Below, piece after piece: positions 24,017 through 32,465 of a stretch of 55,496 nt of DNA. The notes under the pieces are model-generated. The model worked only from the letters and a program-made list of their open reading frames with translations. It was not told where the DNA came from and ran no database searches. The first letter of the stretch is position 1; the number at the start of each line of letters is the position of its first letter. Source of the DNA: Rhodocyclaceae bacterium UBA1310 (GTDB lineage: Bacteria; Pseudomonadota; Gammaproteobacteria; Burkholderiales; Rhodocyclaceae); contig DBTS01000095.1 of the NCBI GenBank assembly GCA_002307175.1, positions 1-55,496 of the forward strand. The letters run 5' to 3'. Both the position numbers and the translations under genes were made by a program.

Positions 24017-24919
24017 ATGAAAAATACCCCTGAGGTAAGGCCCAGCCCGTCTCTTTTTTCGCTGTGTTATTTCCCTTGTGAAGTGGCGACTGATGGTAAT
24101 CGAAAAATTGTCGGATACACGATCACCCTGCGCATAAGTTACTGGCTCAGGCCTGAATACTTGCTCAGTGCGTGCGTAGAGAACTGGCGACCGTTCAAGA
24201 GTTTCACCTTCGGCGACCACGAATATGTCCTGAATGCTGCCGAAGAGTTCTTTGGTATTTGCAAGGCTGATTGGATCGGCAGCCATCCTCCACAGGGGAG
24301 TGCGCTTTACGCGCAACCCCGCAGCAGCATTGAACGCCTGCATCGGCGCCTTTTGCGCGCCTTCGACCGGGAGCGGCGTCAGTCTGCTCCCGCCTTTTCC
24401 GGCCTTCGTCAAGCGGGGGGCGTGCCGGGAGCAAGATCGCTGCGCTGTATGCGTGTCGGCAGATTCCCTCGTTTTGGCGGTGGTGCCTATCTCTGGCATA
24501 GCGCAGAGGTGATGAAGCTGGAAAGTGGTTTTGGTCTGCCTTTGGAGAACTTCATTTGCCTGTTGTGTTGTGATGTTGTTACCGACGATGCGAAGATGGA
24601 TGCTGTGATACGCCAGTTATCAGCCCTTGGCGCGGTAGGATTCTGTTGTTATGGTGAAGGTGGCGATCGGTTCTACCAACGTATCCATCTGGCTGCTGAA
24701 GGCTGTAATGGTGCTCTTATGCCCGAAGCAAGGGCGTGGTTTGTGCAGGGATCGTTGTCGGATGCTGTGGCTTTCTTTCTCGATAAGTCCAGCCCGGCAG
24801 AGCGTTATCTGGGGCGCTGCTCTGCGGCAGTAGCAGTGGTGATTACGCCTGATCAGGCGCTAGCCATGGCAGTGCGGGATGCAATGCTGGAAAAATGGCG
24901 GCAGATGCCAAAATTCTGA
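24017..24919 (+). CDS. unknown 300-aa protein, possibly chimeric
   Basis: I do not recognise a family. The first 95 residues and the last 135 (LPLENFICLLCCDVVTDDAK onward, with alternating strands and helices) look like ordinary protein. The middle (about residues 100-160) is arginine-rich and irregular, and an overlapping frame there is also open. This could be two original genes joined, or one gene with a frameshifted centre. No signal peptide is seen. Confidence 0.5.
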   Translation: MKNTPEVRPSPSLFSLCYFPCEVATDGNRKIVGYTITLRISYWLRPEYLLSACVENWRPFKSFTFGDHEYVLNAAEEFFGICKADWIGSHPPQGSALYAQPRSSIERLHRRLLRAFDRERRQSAPAFSGLRQAGGVPGARSLRCMRVGRFPRFGGGAYLWHSAEVMKLESGFGLPLENFICLLCCDVVTDDAKMDAVIRQLSALGAVGFCCYGEGGDRFYQRIHLAAEGCNGALMPEARAWFVQGSLSDAVAFFLDKSSPAERYLGRCSAAVAVVITPDQALAMAVRDAMLEKWRQMPKF

Positions 24920-24994
24920 GCCGGCATCCACGTTTTTATAGCACTGGCTTGCAGTGTAAGATGTGCTTGCATTGTTTCTCTGTGGAGACTTCTC

Positions 24995-25435
24995 ATGTTG
25001 CGCATCAGCACCGAAAAATCCGAACTTGATATTCCCCTGATCCATCAGTTTCTCAGCGAGCAGACGTATTGGGCGAAAGGGATTCCGCTTGCAACAGTGC
25101 AGCGCGCCATCGAGCATTCGCTGTGTTTCGGCGGTTTTGTCGGTGTGGAGCAGGTGGCTTTTGCACGGGTGATCACCGATCGGGCCACCTTCGCCAACCT
25201 CGTCGATGTGTTTGTGCTGCCCGCGCATCGCGGCAAGGGCTATGGCAAGGCGCTGGTGGCGGCCATCATGGCCTGCCCGGAACTGCAGGAACTGCGCCGC
25301 TTCACGCTGGCCACATCGGATGCCAAGGGCTTGTACGAGCGTTTCGGCTTCGCCGCGCCGGCCAAGCCGGGGTCGTTGATGGAGCGGTATTTCCCGGAAA
25401 TATATGCAAAAGCGTCATCATCCGGCGGGCATTGA
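24995..25435 (+). CDS. GNAT N-acetyltransferase
   Basis: A 146-aa protein with motif A in FANLVDVFVLPAHRGKGYGK (R-G-K-G-Y-G, the acetyl-CoA loop), then RRFTLATSDAKGLYERFGF (motif B). The N-terminal segment IHQFLSEQTYWAKGIPLATV is common in the YjgM/HPA2-like branch. A GGAG lies upstream of the ATG. It is monocistronic. Confidence 0.88.
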   Translation: MLRISTEKSELDIPLIHQFLSEQTYWAKGIPLATVQRAIEHSLCFGGFVGVEQVAFARVITDRATFANLVDVFVLPAHRGKGYGKALVAAIMACPELQELRRFTLATSDAKGLYERFGFAAPAKPGSLMERYFPEIYAKASSSGGH

Positions 25436-25477
25436 GGCAATAGACTCTGATATCGAATTCTAGTAGAGGCGGAGGCA

Positions 25478-26566
25478 ATGAAAGTCGTAAATCTGGTGCT
25501 CAGTGTTCTGTTGGGCTTAGGCGTGGTCGATGCGGCGGCAGAGGTCGAGCCCATGGTCGATGGCTTGGCGCTGCATTATGCGATCGACCGCCCCGACGGC
25601 ATGGTCGATACTGCTGTGAAGCGCGTGGTGGTGCTGGTGCATGGCTCCGGGCCGCAGAGTATGGATGAGGACCTCACCGCCGTGACCGTTCCGGCCGGCA
25701 CACCCAATCTGTTTTTCCGCGATGTGTCAGCGGCGCTGGTGGGCAGAGGCTTTGTCACCCTGCGTTACGACAAGCGTTCCTACGAGCTTGCCAGCCGCAT
25801 CAAGGCTGATGCGGCGTATGCGAAGAGCGCCGACTTTCAGCGCCAGCAGGCTCACCCTCTGCGTGATCTGGTGGAGGATCTGCGCCACTTTACCGAGCTT
25901 GTGCACAAGCGTTTTCCTGCTGCAGACATCTATCTGCTTGGGCACAGCGAAGGCACACAGGTGGCCCTGCGGGTTGCCGATCAGGTGGATTTCGTCAAGG
26001 GTGTGGCATTGATCGGTTTTACCGGAGAAACGTTAGTCTCAAGCGCATTCGAACAGACTGTCTATCGTCCGTTGGGTCTTTTTCGCGAGCTGGATCGCAA
26101 TGCGGATGGTGTGCTCGATGCGACCGAACTGGCTGTAGATACGCCCATGGCGAAAGCCTTGCAGCGTCAGCTTGGCATCCTTGATCAGGATGGTGACGGA
26201 CGTATCAGCGAAACCGAATTCGTGGCCGGCAATTACGTTAACCGGGTGCTCACGAATATCGTTCCGCCTGCCTATGCGGCAGACGAGGCAAGCCTGCCGA
26301 AGCCGCTCGATATCATAGCCAGGGCGCGGTTCAGGATTCTCTTCCTGCAGGGCGAGTGGGATAACCAGACGCCCGCCTATCAGACGCATGCCGTGCAGAT
26401 CGCCAACCGCCTGATGTGGAAAAAAGACACACTCAACTTCGTCTATTTTCCGCATGCCGGCCATGCGCTTGATCCGCGTGACTCGTACAACGACCTGCAT
26501 TACCGCAAGACGCCGGATGAAACATTGAAGCAGGTGGCGGGCGAGATGGATACAGTGTTCCCATGA
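25478..26566 (+). CDS. exported alpha/beta-hydrolase with an EF-hand pair
   Basis: A 362-aa protein with a signal peptide (cleavage near DAAAE). The hydrolase core shows VVVLVHGSGPQ (oxyanion loop), GHSEG with nucleophile Ser157, a WDNQTP strand region carrying the likely acid Asp295, and GHALDPRD with His329. Between the nucleophile and the acid lie two canonical calcium loops: DRNADGVLDATEL (206-218) and DQDGDGRISETEF (236-248), spaced as a paired EF-hand. The calcium-binding module thus replaces or decorates the lid that covers the active site. The substrate is unknown. The next gene overlaps its stop (ATGA), so they are translationally coupled. Confidence 0.85.
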   Translation: MKVVNLVLSVLLGLGVVDAAAEVEPMVDGLALHYAIDRPDGMVDTAVKRVVVLVHGSGPQSMDEDLTAVTVPAGTPNLFFRDVSAALVGRGFVTLRYDKRSYELASRIKADAAYAKSADFQRQQAHPLRDLVEDLRHFTELVHKRFPAADIYLLGHSEGTQVALRVADQVDFVKGVALIGFTGETLVSSAFEQTVYRPLGLFRELDRNADGVLDATELAVDTPMAKALQRQLGILDQDGDGRISETEFVAGNYVNRVLTNIVPPAYAADEASLPKPLDIIARARFRILFLQGEWDNQTPAYQTHAVQIANRLMWKKDTLNFVYFPHAGHALDPRDSYNDLHYRKTPDETLKQVAGEMDTVFP

Positions 26567-26874
26567 AAGCCCGCCTTACCCCGCAGCAGAAGAAACAGTT
26601 GAGCTATGCGCGCGACCGGCGCAACGCCTACGGCGAGCGCGGAGCCAACTCACGTTTCGCGATTGCAGCCAACAAGCTCCATGAGCGGCGCAAGCTGCGG
26701 CGTGTGGTGAATGCGGCAGTGCACACGCTGGGCGGCTGTGCAGATGAAACAGCATTGCTGCAGGCAGAAAGCGCCGCCCGTGTCGGGCAGGCGCAGCCCG
26801 CGCATTTTGTGAAGTATGCCGATGCTCCCTTGCGTGAGGTGGTGGAATACAAGCGGCGACGGCGGGCCGTATAG
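26563..26874 (+). CDS. small basic protein coupled to the hydrolase
   Basis: A 103-aa protein very rich in Arg and Lys (MKARLTPQQKKQLSYARDRRN, ending YKRRRRAV), with no membrane segment. Its ATG overlaps the hydrolase stop by four bases. The charge suggests nucleic-acid or ribosome binding, but I recognise no family. Confidence 0.65.
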   Translation: MKARLTPQQKKQLSYARDRRNAYGERGANSRFAIAANKLHERRKLRRVVNAAVHTLGGCADETALLQAESAARVGQAQPAHFVKYADAPLREVVEYKRRRRAV

Positions 26875-26921
26875 CGGAAAGGCCCCGCCGCAGGCAACCC
26901 TTTTGCGAAAGGAGACTTACG

Positions 26922-27389
26922 ATGATCGACAGGCTTTCACGCCGCAGGCTCGCGGTGGCTTTGCGCCGCTATGTGGCAGGGCGCATTAGCAATGACGCGT
27001 TTGAAGATACGGAAGTGGATCTGCGTGATCCGGCGATAGTGGCTGTTCTGGATGAGGCGTGGTTGCTCTATTCCGACATGGAGGAACACTACGCCAGGGG
27101 CCCGCATGCTGTGCGCGGAGAGTATCGCCGGCGCGTGGCACGCTGGGTGTTGTTCCTGCGCTCGGAGAGGGAGTACCTCTGGCCGGAGTATGACTTTTAC
27201 CAGATTACATGGCCCCGCTGGATGGAATATGTCAGCTTCGGGTATCTCCGGCGTGCTCGTGAGCGCCGGGAGCACCTGTTACGGGAATTCTCTTCAGTTG
27301 GCGATATCGACTGCTGGCCTTTCATCTCCCGTGCGGATTTCGAGGCCGAGAATGCGCGACGAGGGTATCTGCGGGGAGAGAGCGTGTGA
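26922..27389 (+). CDS. unknown helical protein
   Basis: A 155-aa protein starting behind AAAGGAG. It is mostly helical and charged, with conserved-looking aromatic pairs (YLWPEYDFYQITWPRWMEY). No signal peptide or membrane helix is seen. It may be co-transcribed with the small basic protein 47 bp upstream and the epimerase-like gene 20 bp downstream. Confidence 0.65.
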   Translation: MIDRLSRRRLAVALRRYVAGRISNDAFEDTEVDLRDPAIVAVLDEAWLLYSDMEEHYARGPHAVRGEYRRRVARWVLFLRSEREYLWPEYDFYQITWPRWMEYVSFGYLRRARERREHLLREFSSVGDIDCWPFISRADFEAENARRGYLRGESV

Positions 27390-27409
27390 GTCTGCACGGG
27401 GGGATTTAG

Positions 27410-27958
27410 ATGATGCATGTCGAGCGGACCGACCTCCCCGAGGTACGCCTCTACGTGCCACCCGTGCGCCAGGATAATCGTGGCGGCAGGTATCTGTCTT
27501 TTTCCGCGGACGAATTGCGCGCAGCAGGGGTGGAATTTTCCATTGCCGAGGAATTCGTCTATTCGATTGCGCGGCGCGATACGCTGTACGGCATTCACTT
27601 TCAGAACGCGCCGCAGCGGCAGGCCAAGCTGGTGAGCCTGCTGGCTGGCTCTGGTGTGGATTACGTGGTGGATCTGCGCCGCGATTCGCCCAGCTACTGC
27701 CGCTGGATTGCCCGCGAAATCAGCGCTGCGGGGCGCGAGCATGTGCTCGTGCCATCGGGTTTCGGGCATGTGTTCCGTTCGCTGGAAGATAATGTGATGA
27801 TGCTCTTCCGCGTCGACACGCCTTTCGACCTGCAGTATTCCCGCACGATTTCGTACCGCGACCCGCAGATCGCGCTGGATATCCGCGAGCGCGAGTTTCT
27901 CCTTTCTGAATACGATGCGGCGGCGCCGGTGCTGGCGCAGAGCGATTGCAATCTGTAA
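27410..27958 (+). CDS. RmlC-like cupin (dTDP-sugar epimerase family)
   Basis: A 182-aa protein that follows the dTDP-4-dehydrorhamnose 3,5-epimerase fold: GIHFQNAPQRQAKLVSLLAG (the catalytic His of the G-x-H motif), VDYVVDLRRDSPSYCRW, LVPSGFGHVFRSLED and SRTISYRDPQIALD, where RmlC has the same order of landmarks. The family epimerises keto-sugars for rhamnose synthesis. No other rml genes are adjacent, and family members outside such clusters may act on other nucleotide sugars. It starts at one of two adjacent ATGs. Confidence 0.8.
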   Translation: MMHVERTDLPEVRLYVPPVRQDNRGGRYLSFSADELRAAGVEFSIAEEFVYSIARRDTLYGIHFQNAPQRQAKLVSLLAGSGVDYVVDLRRDSPSYCRWIAREISAAGREHVLVPSGFGHVFRSLEDNVMMLFRVDTPFDLQYSRTISYRDPQIALDIREREFLLSEYDAAAPVLAQSDCNL

Positions 27959-28164
27959 ATAGCCGGTTTGGGGACGGTTGTGGGAGTGATTTGCCGACTT
28001 GGCCGATGCGAACGTTTCGCTTTATCGCCCTTGCTTCTGATGTTCGCTGCGGGCGCATCAGGTATGATCGCGCCAACGGTTGGCGCAGTTGGCGTCGACG
28101 CAGACAGGAAGGGTCGGGCTGCGGCCCGGCGGAATACGTCATTTGATCAGACAGGAGCAGGGTG

Positions 28165-28575
28165 ATGGGTGCATGGGGTTATGGCGCGTTCGATAACGAT
28201 ATGGCAGGAGATTGGGTCTACGCTCTCGAAGAGGCTGAAGACCTGGAAGTGATCGAGGCTGCGCTGGACGCCGTGCTGGTGGTGGGGGACGACTATCTGG
28301 AAGCCAGCGAGGCTGAAGTGGCGCTTGCCGCTGCAGCTGTGGTGGCCCTGTTGCAGGCTGGGGAGGAGGCGCCCGAGTGTGTCAACGAAACAGTGAATGA
28401 GTGGGTGGCTAAATATCCATTTGAGGTGCCCTGGAGTCTTGCCAAAAAAACTGTTGACGCACTCGACCGGATTCTCACCGATCCTTCCGAGCTGCTTGAA
28501 TTGTGGAGCGATACGGAAGATTTCGATGCGTGGCAGGCCTCAGTTGTCGAGCTGAAGGTGGGCATTGTTTTGTGA
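28165..28575 (+). CDS. DUF4259 family protein
   Basis: A 136-aa acidic protein. The opening MGAWGYGAFDNDMAGDWVY is diagnostic of DUF4259, whose members are small cytosolic proteins of unknown function, often near immunity or stress genes. AGGAG lies 7 nt before the ATG at 28165. Confidence 0.85.
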   Translation: MGAWGYGAFDNDMAGDWVYALEEAEDLEVIEAALDAVLVVGDDYLEASEAEVALAAAAVVALLQAGEEAPECVNETVNEWVAKYPFEVPWSLAKKTVDALDRILTDPSELLELWSDTEDFDAWQASVVELKVGIVL

Positions 28576-28607
28576 GTTGCGAGGGCGTTTCTCTGGCGTC
28601 TTTTTTA

Positions 28608-28749
28608 GCGCCCTGCGGGCGGAGGTGCACAACCGGTGCAATTCGCTTGTCGCTCATTGTTCGCTTCGCCACCCTACGACAACCGTGGGGTGATTGGTAT
28701 GCCAATGAAGTAGGGTGCCAATGAGCGTAGCGAATTGCACCTTCCACGT
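28608..28749. repeat. family B stem-loop, subfamily 2 copy 1
   Basis: A GCGCCCTGCGGGCGGAGG hairpin, then GTGCAATTCGCTTGTCGCTC, GCTTCGCCACCCTACGAC, a TTGGTATGCCAA palindrome, and the inverted arm CAATGAGCGTAGCGAATTGC with ACCTTCC. The two arms can pair into a long imperfect stem. It is almost identical to 29274-29416. Confidence 0.85.
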
Positions 28750-28818
28750 GCCTTTGGGGTTTGATCGCAGAGGGCGTGGGAATGATTCCAGGAACTCCCG
28801 TACAAAACGGAACGACGG

Positions 28819-29160
28819 ATGATGGACAGGAATCCTGGTTTTTGCGAGTTCGTGCGTGGGCGACTTTTCTTGCTGATGCTGAAGGTCGTGCCGTTGGGTA
28901 CGGTGCTGGGGATGGTATTGATGCTGCCCCGCCATCCGGTGACGGTGGTCGGTTGGCTCGTGTATCTGGCAGTGCTGGCCGGGCTCGTCGGCCTGGGCTG
29001 GCTGTATTACACCATCGAGATGTGGGCGCGAGAGCAGACACCTTTCCCCTTGCTCTGGAAAATCTTGCGGATACCTGCGTTTCTCCTGTTAGCAGCCTTG
29101 CCGCTGGCGCTTTGCTATTGGGCTGCCAGCGCCGGGCTTTATGCGCGGAATTTTGTGTAG
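28819..29160 (+). CDS. small membrane protein
   Basis: A 113-aa protein with three likely membrane helices (about residues 15-35, 43-65 and 80-105). No family is recognised. The ATG pair at 28816-28821 offers the start, without a strong ribosome-binding site. It lies between two nearly identical family B stem-loops. Confidence 0.6.
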   Translation: MMDRNPGFCEFVRGRLFLLMLKVVPLGTVLGMVLMLPRHPVTVVGWLVYLAVLAGLVGLGWLYYTIEMWAREQTPFPLLWKILRIPAFLLLAALPLALCYWAASAGLYARNFV

Positions 29161-29273
29161 TGGGGAATTGTCAGGCAGGCCATTGCGCGTGAGTTTCAGA
29201 CACGGACCGTTCGCGGCTCAAGGAAGGCTCGCCGTGCCAAGTATGTACTTCGCTTATCCTGCCTTGTTTTTTG

Positions 29274-29416
29274 GCGCCCTGCGGGCGGAGGTGCACAACC
29301 GGTGCAATTCGCTCGTCGCTCATTGTTCGCTTTGCCACCCTACGACAACCGTGGAGTGATTGGTATGCCAATGAGGTAGGGTGTCAATGAGCGTAGCGAA
29401 TTGCACCTTCCGCGTG
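29274..29416. repeat. family B stem-loop, subfamily 2 copy 2
   Basis: It has the same order and nearly the same bases as 28608-28749. The two copies flank the small membrane protein gene as direct repeats. Confidence 0.85.
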
Positions 29417-29568
29417 CTTTTGGTGGTTGATCGCAGGGGGCGTGGGAATAATCCGAGGAACCTCCATGCGTCGGAAATCGTCTGCGGCTTTTTCAACCTA
29501 CTTTTTTGGCATGTTCGGACGCTTTTTGTGGGGCGTCGGGCACGTGGCAAACTGCATCGCCCAGTGCG

Positions 29569-30477
29569 TTATGCCCCCGCCAGCCGCCCGGCTTCGCGCA
29601 GGGCGTTGAGAAACAGGCGGGCGCGCTGCGGCAGGCGGTTGCCGGCGTAGACGGCGTGCATCTGCGGGTCGGCACCGGCTGAGGAGGTGAGGCGCCAGTC
29701 GGGGCACAATTGCACGAGTTCGCCCCTGGCGACAGCCTCGATGCATAGCCAGTCGGCCAGCCGGGCGATGCCCATGCCCTGCAGCGTGGCGTGATACAGC
29801 GCGGTGCCGGAGGAGACGCGGTGGCGTGCCTGCCAGTTGAGGCGATAGCGGGTATCGGCGCGGCGCAGCGTCCAGTCGTGGAGGATGCGTGGCGCGGTGT
29901 GAATGATGAAATCGTGCCCGGTGAGGGTTTCTGGCGTGGTCGGGGTGCCGCGCCGGGCGAGATAGGCGGGGCTGGCGTAGAGGTGGCGCGTGTAGGCCCA
30001 CAGGCGGAAAGCGTGCAGTTCGCTCGATTGCGGAAAGGCGCCACGGATCGCGAAATCGAGGTTTTCTGCGATCGGGTCGACGGGCACATCCACATAGCGC
30101 ACGTCAAAATGGATTTCGGGGTAATCCTGCGCAAAGCGCGCCATCACTTCCGGCAGGCGGTGCTGGGCCATGCTCTCGGGCGCGGAAAAGCGGATCCAGC
30201 CCTGGGCCTGTGCCTCGCCAGTCACAAGGCGCTCCTCGGCTTCGCGGTGCAAGGCAAGGATTTCCGCCGCGTAGGTGTAGTAGGTTTCACCCGCAGCGGT
30301 GAGGCCGACGAGCTTTTGCGAGCGCCTCAGCAATTCCTGGCCCACAGCTTCTTCCAGCGCCTGCACGGCACGCGTGATAGCGCTCGGCGAGCGCCCAAGG
30401 AGCCGGGCGGCGGCCACGAAGCTCTGCTTTTCCACCACGCTGCAGAAGGCCTGCAGTTCCCACATCAGCGGTGCCAT
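29569..30477 (-). CDS. LysR-family transcriptional regulator
   Basis: A 302-aa protein with an N-terminal winged helix-turn-helix (MWELQAFCSVVEKQSFVAAA, RLLGRSPSAITRAVQALEE) and the LysR co-inducer domain (PEIHFDVRYVD, LDFAIRGAFPQS, LTGHDFIIHTAP). It is divergent from the TauE-like permease, the usual arrangement of a LysR regulator and its target, with a 112-bp spacer holding an inverted repeat. The inducer is unknown. Confidence 0.9.
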   Translation of the reverse strand: MAPLMWELQAFCSVVEKQSFVAAARLLGRSPSAITRAVQALEEAVGQELLRRSQKLVGLTAAGETYYTYAAEILALHREAEERLVTGEAQAQGWIRFSAPESMAQHRLPEVMARFAQDYPEIHFDVRYVDVPVDPIAENLDFAIRGAFPQSSELHAFRLWAYTRHLYASPAYLARRGTPTTPETLTGHDFIIHTAPRILHDWTLRRADTRYRLNWQARHRVSSGTALYHATLQGMGIARLADWLCIEAVARGELVQLCPDWRLTSSAGADPQMHAVYAGNRLPQRARLFLNALREAGRLAGA

Positions 30478-30488
30478 GGTTTATCCTG

Positions 30489-30520
30489 TGTTGCAGAATC
30501 TGCAATATGATATTGCAACA
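30489..30520. promoter_or_regulatory. candidate LysR operator
   Basis: TGTTGCA at 30489-30495 is mirrored by TGCAACA at 30514-30520 in the divergent spacer, with a second TGCAATA inside. The symmetry and position suit binding by the adjacent LysR protein. Confidence 0.5.
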
Positions 30521-30589
30521 CAAAGATCCTGTCAGCCCATAGGATTGGTGCTGTTATAGGTTCGCAAGAGGTCGCAAAAAGAGATCACC

Positions 30590-31351
30590 ATGCTTGAAAC
30601 CACGCTGTTGCTATGCTGCTTTGCCTTCGGGGCCGGTTTGATTGATGCTGCCGTGGGTGGCGGTGGCCTGATCCAGGTGCCCGCACTCTTCAATTTTCTG
30701 CCCGGCACCCTGCCGGCCACGCTGCTGGGCAGCAACAAGCTGACGGGCGCCTGTGGTACGGCGCTTGCCGCCAAATCGTGGACAAGCCGGGTGAGCATCC
30801 CGTGGAGTCTGGTGTTGCCGGCAGCCGGCACCGCCTTTCTGATGTCGTTCTGCGGCGCGATGGCCGTTTCCGCCGTGCCGACCGCCGTGATGCGCCCGCT
30901 GGTGCTGGTGCTGATCATTGGCATGGCGATTTACACCTTTCGCAAAAAGGATTTCGGCGCGATCCGCAAACCGCTTCATATCGGCACCCGCGAACGCATC
31001 CTGGCGCTCGTGATCGGTGGTGCCATCGGTTTCTACGACGGCCTCTTCGGGCCCGGCACAGGCAGCTTCCTGATCTTCCTCTTCATCCGCTGCTACGCGC
31101 TGGATTTTCTCCAGGCCTCGGCCAGCGCCAAGGTGGTGAACCTCGCCACCAACGTTGCCGCGCTTACCTTCTTCATCCCCACCGGCAAGGTGCTCTACGC
31201 CATCGCGCTGCCGATGGCCGTCTGCAACATGCTCGGCGCCGTCGTCGGCACCCGGCTCGCCATCCGCAACGGTACCGCCTTCGTGCGCGTGCTCTTCCTC
31301 GTGCTGCTCGTCGTGCTGATCGGCAAGCTGGGGTACGATATTGTGAAGTAG
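30590..31351 (+). CDS. TSUP (TauE/SafE) family permease
   Basis: A 253-aa protein with seven or eight membrane helices. It carries the TauE/SafE signature twice: GLIDAAVGGGGLIQVPAL near the N-terminus and GFYDGLFGPGTGSFLIFLF near residue 150. These proteins move sulfonates, sulfite or other organic anions across the inner membrane. The divergent LysR gene probably controls it. Confidence 0.9.
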   Translation: MLETTLLLCCFAFGAGLIDAAVGGGGLIQVPALFNFLPGTLPATLLGSNKLTGACGTALAAKSWTSRVSIPWSLVLPAAGTAFLMSFCGAMAVSAVPTAVMRPLVLVLIIGMAIYTFRKKDFGAIRKPLHIGTRERILALVIGGAIGFYDGLFGPGTGSFLIFLFIRCYALDFLQASASAKVVNLATNVAALTFFIPTGKVLYAIALPMAVCNMLGAVVGTRLAIRNGTAFVRVLFLVLLVVLIGKLGYDIVK

Positions 31352-31376
31352 GCGCATGGCATTGCGTGCCTTCTGA

Positions 31377-31426
31377 TCGTTACCACGGTCCTCCGTGGTA
31401 ATGCCTGTCGCACCGCTCTGCGGTGA
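31377..31426. repeat. family A unit (A3)
   Basis: ATCG, then TTACCACGG-TCCT-CCGTGGTAA (31380-31401), then CACCGC-TCT-GCGGTG (31411-31425). Confidence 0.85.
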
Positions 31427-31532
31427 CCGTGCGGAGGTGTCTGCCCGAGGTACGAGCGCCGCATGTTTTTCCGTATGAGTGAAGGTGGCGCAGTCTGTTG
31501 CCCGTAGCGGGGTCGTGCCGCAATTGCGAGTT

Positions 31533-31667
31533 GGGCCACCGCAGAGCGGTGGGACGTACGCTCCCACGGAGGACCGTGGGAGCGATCTGGCTCTGGACGG
31601 TGCTTCGCCTACAGAATCGTTACCACGGTCCTCCGTGGTAATGCCTGTCACACCGCTCTGCGGTGGT
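31533..31667. repeat. family A inverted pair upstream of RAYT-1 (A4/A5)
   Basis: A left unit in reverse orientation (CCACCGC-AGA-GCGGTGG, CTCCCACGG-AGGA-CCGTGGGAG, CGATC) faces a forward unit (ATCG, TTACCACGG-TCCT-CCGTGGTAA, CACCGC-TCT-GCGGTG) across TCTGGCTCTGGACGG. The same pair recurs in direct orientation downstream of the transposase (32331-32465). Confidence 0.88.
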
Positions 31668-31749
31668 CGCGCGTGGCTTTCGGCACGGCGATGCTATCGT
31701 CAATGAATTCTGTTATCGTTTCACCAACATTTATTATCAATATTTACGC

Positions 31750-32283
31750 ATGGGCCGCAGTCGCTATCAGGTAGTCGATGCACGGAGTCCGCACTTCTTT
31801 ACCTGCACAGTCGTTGAGTGGCAGCCGGTGTTTGTTCGCCCGCAGTGCGTGCAGATTGTGCTCGATAGCTGGCGTTACCTGCGAGAGCACGAAGAGTTCC
31901 GACTGTATGGTTTTGTGATTATGGAAAACCACGTGCACGGTATCGCCCAGGCCGAAGATATGGCCTCCTGTCTCAGGCGGTTCAAGTCTTTTACTGCCCG
32001 CCGAATTGTGGATGAACTGCTGCTTGCTGCGGCATCCGATGTTCTTGCGCGTCTGCATTGGGGTAAGGTGGATCACAAGACTGACAGGGCTTTTCAGTTC
32101 TGGCAGGAGGGTAGTCATGCGGAAATTGTCACGTCGGAAGAGGTTATGCGACAGAAGCTTGATTACATTCATCTGAACCCTGTGCGTCGGGGATATGTGG
32201 ATCAGCCGGAACATTGGCGATATTCTTCTGCGCGCAACTACGCCGGGCAGGTCGGGGTAATCGAGATTGATCACTGGATGTAA
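31750..32283 (+). CDS. REP-associated tyrosine transposase, RAYT-1
   Basis: A 177-aa Y1 single-strand transposase of the IS200-like/RAYT type. The HUH motif is His61-Val-His63 in FVIMENHVHG, and the catalytic tyrosine is Tyr139 in LDYIHLNPVRRGYV. The basic middle segment and the FQFWQEGSHAEIV block are typical of this group. RAYTs cut and join REP palindromes at a tetranucleotide beside the hairpin. Here the gene lies inside a symmetrical array of family A palindromes, its presumed substrate. The ATG at 31750 has no clear ribosome-binding site; the frame continues upstream into repeat DNA. Confidence 0.9.
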   Translation: MGRSRYQVVDARSPHFFTCTVVEWQPVFVRPQCVQIVLDSWRYLREHEEFRLYGFVIMENHVHGIAQAEDMASCLRRFKSFTARRIVDELLLAAASDVLARLHWGKVDHKTDRAFQFWQEGSHAEIVTSEEVMRQKLDYIHLNPVRRGYVDQPEHWRYSSARNYAGQVGVIEIDHWM

Positions 32284-32330
32284 AGTGATGACCCGCCTCG
32301 TGATTCGGACTTCGGGCATTGGCGTAAGTT

Positions 32331-32465
32331 GGGCCACCGCAGAGCGGTGAGACGTATACTTCCACGGAGGACCGTGGGAGCGATCTGGCTCTGGACGGTG
32401 GCTCACCCACTGGATCGTTACCACGGTCCTCCGTGGTAACGCCTGTCTCACCGCTCTGCGGTGAC
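32331..32465. repeat. family A inverted pair downstream of RAYT-1 (A6/A7)
   Basis: It matches 31533-31667 element by element. Unit A7 has a 10-bp stem GTTACCACGG-TCCT-CCGTGGTAAC (32417-32440). Together the two pairs are direct repeats bracketing the transposase gene. Confidence 0.88.
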
